Source: Xanthomonas sp. DAR 35659 | GTDB taxonomy: Bacteria > Pseudomonadota > Gammaproteobacteria > Xanthomonadales > Xanthomonadaceae | DNA length: 64,000 nucleotides | Reading direction: 5' to 3' | NCBI RefSeq assembly: GCF_041242975.1 | Contig: NZ_CP162488.1 | Location: forward strand, 3,586,001 to 3,650,000 | Part shown: piece by piece, positions 46,670 to 55,785 of the stretch | Layout of the letters: each line of letters opens with the position of its first letter | How positions within the stretch are numbered: position 1 is the stretch's first letter | Notes under the pieces: model-generated | What the model was told of the DNA's origin: nothing | The model's database searches: none | Seen by the model: only the letters and a program-made list of their open reading frames with translations | Program-made: the position numbers and the translations under genes

Positions 46670-46837
46670 ATGAAATCCAATGTGATCGCCGCCATCGTGC
46701 TGATCGTGATCGGCCTGGTGTTCCTGGCCAACAACCTCGGCTGGACCAATCTCAGCCTGGGCCGGCTGATCGCCACCTGGTGGCCGGCGATCCTGGTGGC
46801 GGTCGGCGTCGGCATGCTGTTCGGGCGCGGCAAGTAG
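46670..46837 (+). CDS. Small membrane protein, LiaI/LiaF-transmembrane-like (DUF5668 type)
   Basis: This 55-residue protein has two hydrophobic helices (NVIAAIVLIVIGLVFLANNL and LIATWWPAILVAVGVGMLFG) joined by GWTNLSLGR, ending GRGK. The pattern GxxFLxxNLGW followed by WWPxxLIxxGxxLL is typical of the short LiaI/LiaF N-terminal domain. Its role is unknown; relatives sense or respond to envelope stress. The ATG at 46670 is chosen by the hydrophobic start, and it is the last gene of the short plus-strand operon. Confidence 0.8.
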   Translation: MKSNVIAAIVLIVIGLVFLANNLGWTNLSLGRLIATWWPAILVAVGVGMLFGRGK

Positions 46838-46839
46838 GG

Positions 46840-46884
46840 GGTGCCGGGATTGGGGAGTCGGGATTCGGGATTGGATCCGGCACC
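46840..46884. repeat. Inverted repeat with GATTCGGGATTGG core
   Basis: GGTGCCGG (46840-46847) and CCGGCACC (46877-46884) flank GATTGGGGAGTCGGGATTCG. This is another member of the dispersed GATTCGGGATT repeat family, directly after the small membrane gene and before the convergent RDD gene, where it may act as a 3' hairpin for both. Confidence 0.7.
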
Positions 46885-46973
46885 CTTCGACTTCCGACCG
46901 CTTGAGCCGTGCGATCGGTCTCAAGCGTCGGGTCCGGACCTCGCCCGGGTTGGAGTCGCGCCGCGACCCGCGT

Positions 46974-47501
46974 TCAACGGCGGGCGTTGACCACCTGGGT
47001 GCCGGCGATGAGGTCGTGCAGGCAGCGCTTGTCCTTGCGGAAAATGAACAAGACATTGGCCAGCCCATAGATGCTGCCCAGCACCGGCACGACCGAGATC
47101 GCCTGGGTCGGCAGGTAGCGCAGCGCGATCAGGCGCCACAGCGGCGGCTGCGCCCCATCCATATCGACGATACGGATCGACATTATTTTTTTGCCCCAGG
47201 TCTGGCCGGTCTTGGCCAGCGGATAGGCCTGCAGCGCCACGAACAGCACGAAGCCCGCCGCTCCATAGCCGAGGGTGGTCAGGAACGGGACCTGCCCGCC
47301 GCTGCGCGCCGCGTCCATGACCACACTGAAGTATCCGGTGAACACGAAGATCGGCACCATGAAGACCAGCGCGATCACGCCATCGATCAACGCGGCCGCT
47401 AGGCGCTCACCGCGGCCGGCTAGGACATGGTTGCCGTCCACCGCCATCGGCGGCGGCGCCAACGGCGCTTCCGGGGCCTGGTAGGGATTGGGATGGTTCA
47501 T
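46974..47501 (-). CDS. RDD family membrane protein
   Basis: This 175-residue inner-membrane protein starts MNHPNPYQAPEAPLAPPP, a Pro-rich cytoplasmic tail. The RDD domain then has ERLAAALIDGVIALVFMVPI (Arg and Asp of the RDD signature), a second helix with LGYGAAGFVLFVALQAYPLA, and TWGKKIMSIRIVDMDG before the last helix. The molecular role of RDD proteins is mostly unknown; some affect Na+/H+ exchange. It is 28 bases downstream of dcd on the same strand. Confidence 0.9.
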   Translation of the reverse strand: MNHPNPYQAPEAPLAPPPMAVDGNHVLAGRGERLAAALIDGVIALVFMVPIFVFTGYFSVVMDAARSGGQVPFLTTLGYGAAGFVLFVALQAYPLAKTGQTWGKKIMSIRIVDMDGAQPPLWRLIALRYLPTQAISVVPVLGSIYGLANVLFIFRKDKRCLHDLIAGTQVVNARR

Positions 47502-47529
47502 TGCGCGCTCCTTGTGCTCTTTGGGGGGA

Positions 47530-48102
47530 TCAGGTCTTGGGCAGGGTGACGCCGGTCTGGCCCTGGTACTTGCCGCCGCGGTCCTTGTAGCTGGTCTCGC
47601 AGACGTCGTCGGCGTCGGACTGGAAGAACAGCATCTGCGCCACGCCTTCGTTGGCGTAGATGCGCGCGGGCAGCGGCGTGGTGTTGCTGAACTCCAGGGT
47701 CACGTGGCCTTCCCACTCCGGCTCCAGCGGGGTCACGTTGACGATGATGCCGCAGCGCGCGTAGGTGCTCTTGCCCAGGCACACCACCAGGGTGTCGCGC
47801 GGGATGCGGAAGAACTCCACCGTGCGCGCCAGGGCGAAGCTGTTGGGCGGGATGATGCACTCGTCGGCCTCGATGTCGACGAAGCTCTTCGGGTCGAAGT
47901 GCTTGGGGTCGACGATGGTCGAGTTGATGTTGGTGAACACCTTGAACTCGCGCGAGCAGCGCACGTCGTAGCCGTAGCTGGAGGTGCCGTAGCTGACGAT
48001 GCGCTCGCCGTTGACCTGCTTCACCTGGCCCGGTTCGTAGGGCGCGATCATGCCGTGCTGCTCGGACATGCGGCGGATCCAGCGGTCGCTCTTGATGCTC
48101 AT
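47530..48102 (-). CDS. dcd: dCTP deaminase
   Basis: Dcd deaminates dCTP to dUTP for thymidylate synthesis. The 190-residue product has [20 protein letters not shown] near the N-terminus and the nucleotide-binding core with [20 protein letters not shown]. The catalytic region follows with [20 protein letters not shown] and EGVAQMLFF. It lies downstream of mrp, with 128 bases between, and upstream of the RDD gene. Confidence 0.97.
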   Translation of the reverse strand: MSIKSDRWIRRMSEQHGMIAPYEPGQVKQVNGERIVSYGTSSYGYDVRCSREFKVFTNINSTIVDPKHFDPKSFVDIEADECIIPPNSFALARTVEFFRIPRDTLVVCLGKSTYARCGIIVNVTPLEPEWEGHVTLEFSNTTPLPARIYANEGVAQMLFFQSDADDVCETSYKDRGGKYQGQTGVTLPKT

Positions 48103-48230
48103 GGGTCGTCCTGGTGCCTGTGGCGGCGGGCCGGAACGCCCGCCCGCCGGGAGCGCGACCGACGCCGGGGCGGGCCGCGATGACCGGCGATTCTAGCCGG
48201 TCGCGGCGCGTTCGCGCAGTGGCACTCCGC

Positions 48231-49082
48231 TCAGAGCAGCGCGGAGGAAATCGGGATCGCCGCGCGCGGCCGCTTGCGCAGTTCCTCGGCCAGGCGCTGC
48301 GCGGCCGCCAGATAGGCCTGCGCCGCGGCCGAGTCCGGGGCCGCGGCCACGATCGGGGTGCCGGCGTCGCCCTGCTCGCGGATCGCGATCGCCAGCGGCA
48401 GCGAGCCCAGCAAGGGCACCCCGTACTGCTGCGCCATGCGCTGGCCGCCACCTTCGCCGAACAGATGCTCGACGTGGCCGCACTGGCCGCAGGTGTGCAC
48501 GGCCATGTTCTCGACGATGCCCAGCACCGGCACCTCGACCTTCTCGAACATCTTCAGTGCCTTCTTCGCATCCAGCGTGGCGATGTCCTGCGGGGTGGTG
48601 ACGATCACCGCGCCGGCCACCGGAATCTTCTGCGCCAGGGTCAGCTGGATGTCGCCGGTGCCCGGCGGCAGGTCGATCAGCAGGTAGTCCAGGTCGTCCC
48701 ACAGTGTATCGGTGAACAACTGGGTCAGCGCCGAGGTCGCCATCGGCCCACGCCAGATCATCGGCGTGTCCTGGTCCACCAGCAGCCCGATCGACATCGC
48801 CTCGATGCCGAAGGCGCGCATCGGCTCGATCGACTTGTTGTCGGGGCTGTCCGGGCGGCCGCTCAGGCCGAGCATGGCCGGCACGCTGGGGCCATAGACG
48901 TCCGCATCCAGCACCCCGACCCGCGCGCCCTGGCGCTGCAGGGCCAGCGCCAGGTTCACCGCGGTGGTGGACTTGCCCACCCCGCCCTTGCCGGAACCGA
49001 CGGCGATGACATTGCGGATCCGCGGCAGCGGCGACAGAGTGGGTTGGACGGCGTGGGCGGGGATGCGGGGGCGGTCGGTCAT
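48231..49082 (-). CDS. mrp: Mrp/ApbC family iron-sulfur carrier ATPase
   Basis: This 283-residue P-loop protein delivers Fe-S clusters to target enzymes. The deviant Walker A GSGKGGVGKST is at about 29-39 and the switch I region is VLDADVYGPSVPAMLG. Walker B is LDYLLIDLPPGTGD, and the bridging cysteines Cys198 and Cys201 are in HTCGQCGH. The short form lacks the N-terminal DUF59 domain found in many Mrp proteins. It is the first gene of a minus-strand group with dcd and the RDD gene. Confidence 0.94.
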   Translation of the reverse strand: MTDRPRIPAHAVQPTLSPLPRIRNVIAVGSGKGGVGKSTTAVNLALALQRQGARVGVLDADVYGPSVPAMLGLSGRPDSPDNKSIEPMRAFGIEAMSIGLLVDQDTPMIWRGPMATSALTQLFTDTLWDDLDYLLIDLPPGTGDIQLTLAQKIPVAGAVIVTTPQDIATLDAKKALKMFEKVEVPVLGIVENMAVHTCGQCGHVEHLFGEGGGQRMAQQYGVPLLGSLPLAIAIREQGDAGTPIVAAAPDSAAAQAYLAAAQRLAEELRKRPRAAIPISSALL

Positions 49083-49724
49083 GGGAACTCGTCAACAGGA
49101 AGGGGCAACATCCGCGCAAGGCACTGGCGTGTCGCGCGCGGGCACGGCCAGGCAAGTGCACTGCCCGCGTCGGGGGGCCACGACTATACAAGGGCGGCAG
49201 CGGCGGCCGAGCCTATCCGCGAGGCGCGGCAGCTGAGTGTGCCGTCGAAATCGGCGATCGCCGCCAGCGACGAGAAGGCGGACGGCACCATTCCGGACGC
49301 CGACCTCACCACCGAACCGATCTCGCCATCCCGCTGCATGAGCCGGCGGCGGCGACGGCGACGCGGCCGCTGCCCCATCGCACGCCACGCCGGCTCCGCG
49401 GCAAGCCGCGCGCTACCGTGCTGCGCCGCCGTAATCCAGCGCGCGTCCAGCGACGTGCAACCTTGTGCGAGATGAGCTGAAGCAAGGCCGGGATTCGGGA
49501 TTCGTCAAGGCGACCACCCGCGATCCGGCAGCCGCGCAAACCCCTGCTCCTGCGAATCCCCAATCCCAAATCCCCACTCCCGGCCCCAGCAGGACAAAAG
49601 TCACTTCTTGGCGGCCGCGCTCGCGCGTAGAGTGCGCGCGTATCGTGTTCTGATATATTCACAAAACGTTCATTTTGCGCGCCTGCGCAGCGGTTCCGTT
49701 CGTTCATCACTTGGGGAATGTTGC
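49083..49724. other. Intergenic region mrp / S9 peptidase
   Basis: No gene is recognised in 642 bases between divergent genes. The middle has a GATTCGGGATTCG / CGAATCCCCAATCCC inverted pair (49485-49585). Near the S9 gene, TCTGATATATTCACAAAACG (49649-49668) is the AT-richest string and a likely -10 region, and GGGGAA at 49713-49718 serves as ribosome-binding site. Confidence 0.55.
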
Positions 49725-51764
49725 ATGAAAAGAATTCACTCGGCACGGCATTGGAGCCTCGCCACGGGGGTCGCCGCGTTGTTGGCGAGCATGGCGGCGC
49801 AAGCGGCCATCGCGCCGATTCCGATCGAGGACCTGGCGCGCCTGCCGGCGCTGCAGTCGGTCACGATGAGTCCCGACGGCAAGCACATCGTGGGCCTGAT
49901 CCCGTCGCCGCAGAATCCGGACGAAACGGCGCTGGCCACCTGGGATACCTCGGCCCTGTCCAAGGGACCCACCGTGGTCACCCCGTCCGGCGACAAGATG
50001 AAGTTCATTTCCGCGTTCGCGCTGAAGTCGGACAAGATCCTGACGGTCGCGCGCCAGGAATGGACCGGGCGCCTGGGCGGGTGCGGCGAAGGCAATTCCA
50101 CCGGCGCCACCCGCACCTTCGTCTCCAAGACCTACCTGACCGGCGACGACCAGAAGGACTTCAAGGAAGCGTTCGCCGACAACGCGCGCAAGCTCGGCGT
50201 CAGCGCCGATACGCAGTTGTGCCTGGAGCTGAGCGGTACCGCATCGCTGGTGGACATGCTGCCGCTGGATCCGGACCGGGTGATCATCCAGCAGCTGAGC
50301 GAGGTCAGCCTGTCGTCCAGCTACTACCTGTACAACCTCAAGACCGGGCAGACCGAACTCCTGTTCCGCGGCGACTCGCGCGCGGTGCCGGCGCTGTTCG
50401 ACCACCGCACCGGCAAGGTGCTGGCCAAGCAGCAGATCGAAGGGACCGGCGGCGACTACGAACAGCAGGTCCTGCTGCTCGACCCGAAGTCGGGACAGTT
50501 CTCCGTGCATGCGCCGCTGACCACCAAGATCAAGTCGCGCAACGTGGTGGACGTGCTGGGCATCGACGATGCGACCGGCAAGTACTACGTCCTGACCGAT
50601 CAGTTCTCCGACAAGGCGCAGGTGCGTCTGTACGACCCGGCGCAGCGCAAGTACGACGCCGACCCGGTGGTCGCCGATCAGAACTTCTCCATCGCCGGGC
50701 TGATCTTCGGCACGCAACCGAGCAACTTCAACAAGGTCGTCGGCTTCACCGTGGACGGGCCCTCGCGCCAGTCCGTGTACGTGGACCCGGCCCTGAAGTC
50801 GATCCAGGACAGCCTGAAAAAGGCCTTGCCGGGGCAAAGCATCACGCTGGGCTCCTATACCGACGACCTGTCCAAGGTGTTCTTCACCGCGCAGAGCGCC
50901 GACCAGCCGCCCAGCTACCACGTGCTGATCGACAAGAAGACCGTCACCCCGCTGGGAAGCTCCAGGCCGTGGATCGGCAAGGACGGCTTCGCCGTGGAAG
51001 AGCGCTGGGTCACCTACACCGCGCGCGACGGACGCAAGATCCCGGCCATCCTCGACCTGCCGGCCGGCTGGAAGCAGGGCGATCCGCCCGGCCCGGCGGT
51101 CATCAATCCGCACGGCGGTCCGTGGGCGCGCGACTACATGGGCTGGGACGTGTCCGGCTGGGTGCCGCTGCTGACCTCGCGCGGCTATGCGGTGCTGCGT
51201 CCGCAGTACCGCGGCAGCCAGGGCCTGGGGCGCGACCTGTGGGTCGCCGGCGACCGCGAGTGGGGCCAGAAGATGTCCGACGACAACGACGACGGCGCCG
51301 CCTGGCTGGTCTCCGAGGGCTATGCGTCCAAGGACCGGATCGCGATCTTCGGCTACTCCTACGGCGGCTTCGCCGCGGCCGCGGCCACCGTGCGCAAGCC
51401 ATCGCCCTACCAGTGCGCCATCGCCGGCGCGCCGGTCACCAACCTGGGCCGGCTCAGCACCTCCTGGAGCGACAACCGCCTGCAACGCATCCTGCAAGGC
51501 TCGACCTTGAAGGGCATGGATCCGATGCAGAACACCGCCAACGCCACGATCCCTGTACTGCTGTTCGTCGGCGACCGCGACGTGCGCACGCCGTCGTTCC
51601 ACGCCAAGGATTTCTACGAGGCGGTCAAGGGCGTCGTCCCGGCCAAGTTCGCCCTGATCCCGGACCAGCCGCACAGCCTGCCCTGGTACCCGCGCCAACA
51701 GCGGCAGACCCTGGCCCTGATCCAGGACTTCCTGAAGAACGACTGCGGCCCTGGCGGCCTGTGA
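49725..51764 (+). CDS. Secreted S9-family prolyl oligopeptidase-like peptidase
   Basis: This 679-residue secreted serine peptidase has a signal peptide (LATGVAALLASMAAQAAIAP) followed by a beta-propeller region to about residue 430. An alpha/beta hydrolase domain then carries the nucleophile Ser545 in FGYSYGGFAAA, Asp near 620 in VGDRDVRTPS and His near 649 in PDQPHSLPWY. NPHGGPWARDY is the oxyanion-region HGGP motif of the dipeptidyl-aminopeptidase/acylaminoacyl-peptidase group. It likely trims peptides in the periplasm. The hydrophobic signal fixes the start at 49725. A TonB-dependent receptor gene follows on the same strand after 765 bases. Confidence 0.93.
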   Translation: MKRIHSARHWSLATGVAALLASMAAQAAIAPIPIEDLARLPALQSVTMSPDGKHIVGLIPSPQNPDETALATWDTSALSKGPTVVTPSGDKMKFISAFALKSDKILTVARQEWTGRLGGCGEGNSTGATRTFVSKTYLTGDDQKDFKEAFADNARKLGVSADTQLCLELSGTASLVDMLPLDPDRVIIQQLSEVSLSSSYYLYNLKTGQTELLFRGDSRAVPALFDHRTGKVLAKQQIEGTGGDYEQQVLLLDPKSGQFSVHAPLTTKIKSRNVVDVLGIDDATGKYYVLTDQFSDKAQVRLYDPAQRKYDADPVVADQNFSIAGLIFGTQPSNFNKVVGFTVDGPSRQSVYVDPALKSIQDSLKKALPGQSITLGSYTDDLSKVFFTAQSADQPPSYHVLIDKKTVTPLGSSRPWIGKDGFAVEERWVTYTARDGRKIPAILDLPAGWKQGDPPGPAVINPHGGPWARDYMGWDVSGWVPLLTSRGYAVLRPQYRGSQGLGRDLWVAGDREWGQKMSDDNDDGAAWLVSEGYASKDRIAIFGYSYGGFAAAAATVRKPSPYQCAIAGAPVTNLGRLSTSWSDNRLQRILQGSTLKGMDPMQNTANATIPVLLFVGDRDVRTPSFHAKDFYEAVKGVVPAKFALIPDQPHSLPWYPRQQRQTLALIQDFLKNDCGPGGL

Positions 51765-52529
51765 AACCGGTGATCTCCGCCGTTCTCCGGAACAGCGCAG
51801 CGTAAGCCTCGCCTCCCAGCGGCACGCTGGGAGTGCCCCTCCCGGCGCATGCCAACGCATGCGCCGGGAGCATGTGCGCCACACGCAAATACGCAATGGC
51901 CAGGCGCCGATGAGGCGCTGACGACGCCCTCGGCGACCAGATCCAGCGCCGCACCGACCGCTGACCTCGCCATGAACGCCCCCCCCCTGACAGCCGCGCT
52001 CCGGTCTCGCCGATGGGCGCCTGTGCGCAGCGCCTGCCGCCGATGACGGACGGCGCCGCAACAGCACCACGCATGCCGTCGCACGCGACGCGTGCCGGGC
52101 CGCTTCCATCGGTGTTCAGACCCTGATCGCGCTTGCACTGTGCCAAGTGCGGCTGCACAACGCATCGCGATGCGAAAAAACCGTATTCACAAAGGCGCCA
52201 GTGAGCGAGACACGCCTGATCCAGCAGCAACTGGGGCACGCGCAGACCACCGGTGTTGCACCACCACATCGGCGACCGGGAAGTGCGATTCGCCGGTCAC
52301 GACACACGCCAGCCGCCTCTCCGACTTCCATAGAGCGTGTACAAGCCATTGAAAATAAAAGCTTTCGAGCGGCACTCTGGATGCAGGCGTACAGCACCAA
52401 TGTCACGCAGGCATGACGCGAATTTTGTTGTTCAGCGGATGTTGCATACACGGCGCATCAGCAGTACATTCGCTTAACCAGGCTGTAACAACTGCTTCAC
52501 TTCTATTGAATTCGGGGAGTTAGAAAGGA
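51765..52529. other. Long intergenic region upstream of the TonB receptor
   Basis: No convincing gene is seen in 765 bases. Two hairpins lie just after the S9 gene (51813-51833 and 51839-51870). The right half is AT-richer (GAAAATAAAAGCTTTCGAGC near 52350; TAACAACTGCTTCACTTCTA near 52487) and should contain the receptor's promoter and control sites. GGGGAG at about 52514 is the ribosome-binding site. Short frames here have no family match that I recognise. Confidence 0.5.
51813..51870 (+). terminator. Tandem hairpins after the S9 peptidase gene
   Basis: CTCCCAGC-GGCAC-GCTGGGAG (eight pairs) is followed five bases later by CTCCCGGCGCATG-CCAACG-CATGCGCCGGGAG (13 perfect pairs). Neither has a T tract, so they may stabilise the mRNA end or work with Rho rather than terminate alone. 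Confidence 0.6.
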
Positions 52530-55421
52530 ATGAGCAAGTCCACCAACTACGGATTGCGGCGGCTGCCGCTGGCTATTGCCGTGATCGCCGCGCTGCAAGC
52601 GGCGCCCGCTTTTGCACAAGACAGTCTGGCGGGCGACGACGCCCAGTCCGACAACAAGGCCGCCGCCAAGTCCGAGGCGACCAAGACCAAGGAACTGGAC
52701 GCCATTTCGGTGACCGGCTCGCTGCTCAAGCGCCCCGAGTACGAGACCACCTCGCCGGTCCAGGTGATCTCGATCGACAAGAGCATTTCCGCCGGCAAGT
52801 TCGACGTCGCCGACTTCCTGCAGACCTCCGCGGCCGCCGCCAGTTCCACCCAGATCAACAACCAGTTCGGCGGCTTCGTCGTCGAAGGCGGCACCGGCGT
52901 GCAGACCGTGTCGCTGCGCGGCCTCGGTTCCAACCGCACGCTGATCCTGCTCGATGGCCAGCGCCCGGGCCCGGCCGGCACGCGCGGCCAGGTCGGCTCG
53001 TTCGACCTGAACGTCATCCCCAAGGTCATCCTGCAGCGCATCGAAATCGTCAAGGACGGCTCCTCGTCCATCTACGGCTCCGACGCGGTCGCCGGCGTGG
53101 TGAACCTGATCACCCGCAAGAGCATCGACAAGCCGATCATGGACTACTCCATGAGCGTGCCGCAGCACGGCGGCGGCGAGCAGTTCTCGGCCTCGTTCGC
53201 GGCCGGCAAGGACTTCAGCAACGGCAGCATCATCGGCGCGGTCCAGTGGGATCGGCTGAACGCACTGGAATTCGGCGATCGCGACTTCCTGCGTTGCGCC
53301 GAGGATCGGGCATGGGGTACGGACGGCAAGCGCATCGATCGCGAGGACCGCTCGGTCATCGGCGGCACCAACCTGGGCGGCTGCTCCTCGGGCAACCTCT
53401 ACGCCAACACCATCATCGACTACCTCAACCCGAATGTCCGCTACGTGCCGTCGCCGGACGGCAACACCGTCGGTCCGTTCCCAGGTTACCGGCCGCGCCC
53501 ACGCCCTTCCAGGACCTACGCCAACTCGCCGCAGGCCTACTATGAGGACGTGCTGAATTTCCCGTTCTACAACACCACGCAAGCCATCAACCAGCGCGAT
53601 CGCATCAGCCTGTACGGCGCTAGCGACTTCGGCTTCGACAGCTTCAACTGGAAGACGCAGTGGCTGTACAACCGTCGCGAGACCCGCGCGCACAGCTACC
53701 GGCAGTTCTTCCCGGTCGTTGCCAACGAGACCGACGGCAGGTTCTACCAGCCGATCATGCCGTACCGGAGCGATCAGAAGATCGACGTCGATTACTTCTA
53801 TGGCAGCACCAAGTTGGACGGCGCCTTCAAGGGAAGCGATAGCTGGACCTGGGAGGTCAACGCCAGCTACTCGCGGTCCGACGGCACCTATCAGAGCAAC
53901 GCGATCCAGACTTCCCGCACAGGCGATCTGGCTTACGACAACAGCGGCGACGCACCGGTGAACTACTTCGATCCGGGCTTCCTCAACGGCGAGCGCATGG
54001 GCGAGCTGGAGAATGCCATCGGGGTCAACACCAAGGGCAACACCACCTACGACCAGGCCGTGGTCAACGCGGTGGTCACCGGCAACCTGTTCGCGCTTCC
54101 CGCGGGCGACGTCGGTGCGGCATTCGGCGTCGAGTATCGCCATACCAAGATCGATGACGAACCCGATGCGCTGACCAAGGCGGGCGATGTTTGGAGTTCA
54201 ACGTCGGCGGGGGACACCAAGGGCACGGACAATGTCCGCGAAGCCTTCATGGAGTTCGACGTGCCGCTGCTGAAGAACAAGCCGGGCGTCGAATCGCTGT
54301 CGGTCAACCTGTCCGGCCGAGCGTTCAAGTACAACTCGGTCGCCGATTCGGACGAGGTGTGGAAGGCCGGCCTGAACTGGCAGATCGTCCCCTCCTTGCG
54401 CGTGCGCGGCAGCATCGGCACCTCGTATCGTGCGCCGGGCCTGTACGAGCTGTATCTGGGCAACCAGACCGGCTTCCTTTCGCAGACGGCGATCGATCCG
54501 TGCATCCTGTGGGGTGAAAGCAGCAACACCTTCCTCCAGCGGAACTGTGGTGCGGCCGGCATTCCCGCGGACTATGCGGGCGGCGGCTCATCGGCAATCG
54601 TCTACAGCGGTGGCGGCAAGGGCGCGCTGGAGCCGGAAACCTCCAAGGCCAGGACGCTCGGCCTGGTGTGGACGCCCGAGTTCGCCAACCTGAGCGTGGC
54701 CCTCGATTACTTCGACTACGATATCCGCGGCGAAATCGCGCAGCTGGACGAGTCGGACATCATCAACGGCTGCTACGGCTCGGCGGTGTATCCGAACAGG
54801 TTCTGCGATCAATTCGTCCGTAACAGCCCGACCGATCCGGCCGCGCCGAACAACATCACCACCATCTACAACAAGTACATCAACATCAACCGCGAGCGCA
54901 CCCGCGGCTACGACTTGCAGATGAACTACGACAACGACTTCTCCTTCGGCAAGCTGTCGCTGGAGGCGCAGGTCACGTACACGGTGGAAGACGTGCTGCA
55001 GTTGTTCGACAGCGCGGCGGAGAGCGGCCTCACCAACAGCGACCAGGTCGGCTACATCGGCCGCCCGAAGACGGTCGGTCTGCTGTCGGCGGACCTGAAG
55101 CGTGGCGACTGGACCTTCAGCTACCAGGCCAGCTACGTCAGCAGCACCCGCAATCGCGATCTGGATCCGGTCTTCACCTACCAGGGTTACCCGGATGCGA
55201 CGCGCGACATCAAGGCCGGCTGGCAGGTCCTGCACAATGCGTCCGTCGCCTACGAGCAAGGCGACTGGGGCATCATGGTCGGCGTGCGCAACCTGTTCGA
55301 CAAGGCGCCGGACCTGGTCTCCACCGGTGTCGGCAACCGTTACGGCAACACGCCGATCAACGCGTCGCAGTACGACTGGTACGGCCGCACGGTCTTCGCC
55401 CGCGTGCAGTACAAGTTCTAA
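52530..55421 (+). CDS. TonB-dependent receptor
   Basis: This 963-residue outer-membrane receptor takes up an unknown ligand using TonB energy. It has a signal peptide (AIAVIAALQAAPAFAQ), a Lys/Ala-rich linker and a possible TonB box at LDAISVTGS. The plug domain has SLRGLGSNRTLILLDGQRPG and GSSSIYGSDAVAGVVNLITR, and a long beta-barrel ends in an aromatic residue (RVQYKF). It is of the Xanthomonas/Caulobacter class with a long conserved plug (SLRGLG). The substrate may be peptide, given S9 and M13 peptidase genes nearby, but that is inference. An ideal terminator follows. Confidence 0.95.
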   Translation: MSKSTNYGLRRLPLAIAVIAALQAAPAFAQDSLAGDDAQSDNKAAAKSEATKTKELDAISVTGSLLKRPEYETTSPVQVISIDKSISAGKFDVADFLQTSAAAASSTQINNQFGGFVVEGGTGVQTVSLRGLGSNRTLILLDGQRPGPAGTRGQVGSFDLNVIPKVILQRIEIVKDGSSSIYGSDAVAGVVNLITRKSIDKPIMDYSMSVPQHGGGEQFSASFAAGKDFSNGSIIGAVQWDRLNALEFGDRDFLRCAEDRAWGTDGKRIDREDRSVIGGTNLGGCSSGNLYANTIIDYLNPNVRYVPSPDGNTVGPFPGYRPRPRPSRTYANSPQAYYEDVLNFPFYNTTQAINQRDRISLYGASDFGFDSFNWKTQWLYNRRETRAHSYRQFFPVVANETDGRFYQPIMPYRSDQKIDVDYFYGSTKLDGAFKGSDSWTWEVNASYSRSDGTYQSNAIQTSRTGDLAYDNSGDAPVNYFDPGFLNGERMGELENAIGVNTKGNTTYDQAVVNAVVTGNLFALPAGDVGAAFGVEYRHTKIDDEPDALTKAGDVWSSTSAGDTKGTDNVREAFMEFDVPLLKNKPGVESLSVNLSGRAFKYNSVADSDEVWKAGLNWQIVPSLRVRGSIGTSYRAPGLYELYLGNQTGFLSQTAIDPCILWGESSNTFLQRNCGAAGIPADYAGGGSSAIVYSGGGKGALEPETSKARTLGLVWTPEFANLSVALDYFDYDIRGEIAQLDESDIINGCYGSAVYPNRFCDQFVRNSPTDPAAPNNITTIYNKYININRERTRGYDLQMNYDNDFSFGKLSLEAQVTYTVEDVLQLFDSAAESGLTNSDQVGYIGRPKTVGLLSADLKRGDWTFSYQASYVSSTRNRDLDPVFTYQGYPDATRDIKAGWQVLHNASVAYEQGDWGIMVGVRNLFDKAPDLVSTGVGNRYGNTPINASQYDWYGRTVFARVQYKF

Positions 55422-55444
55422 GCAGTCGTTTTGCAGCGATCGAA

Positions 55445-55473
55445 GGGGCGGCCATTGGCCGCCCCTTTTTTTT
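55445..55473 (+). terminator. Intrinsic terminator after the TonB receptor gene
   Basis: GGGGCGGCC-ATT-GGCCGCCCC forms a perfect nine-base-pair stem followed by eight T (55466-55473). This is a textbook Rho-independent terminator 23 bases after the stop. Confidence 0.97.
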
Positions 55474-55785
55474 GTTTGAAAGCCGCGCCAGAAATGCGTG
55501 GAAAGCGCATGCACGCGATGGCATCGCCGTGACCCGGCGAACGACGCTGAGGATTTGAAGGGATCAAGAGCGCACATGGATCGTCTCGTAAGAAAGACGA
55601 CACCACGGAACGCGGCGCCGGATCAGGGCACTAGCCGGGTCGGCGCGTCGGCACGCGTGCATGCAGCGCTGGCGAACGGCAACGATCAGCCACCATCATG
55701 CCGTTGCCGTTGAAGCGCCCTGCCCCGGCCTGCGCCCGCTGCGTGCGCCTGAGGCACAGTCGCCGGCTTCCAGCGTCGAACGACC
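55474..55785. other. Convergent intergenic region after the TonB receptor
   Basis: About 310 bases between the receptor terminator and the 3' end of the PYROXD2-like gene. No credible gene, repeat or second T-tract terminator is seen. Confidence 0.5.

Noticed and set aside
52116..52451. Minus-strand frame of 111 codons in the gap before the TonB receptor
   Set aside because: Cys/Arg-rich composition without motif or start signal; not recognised as transposase or other element.
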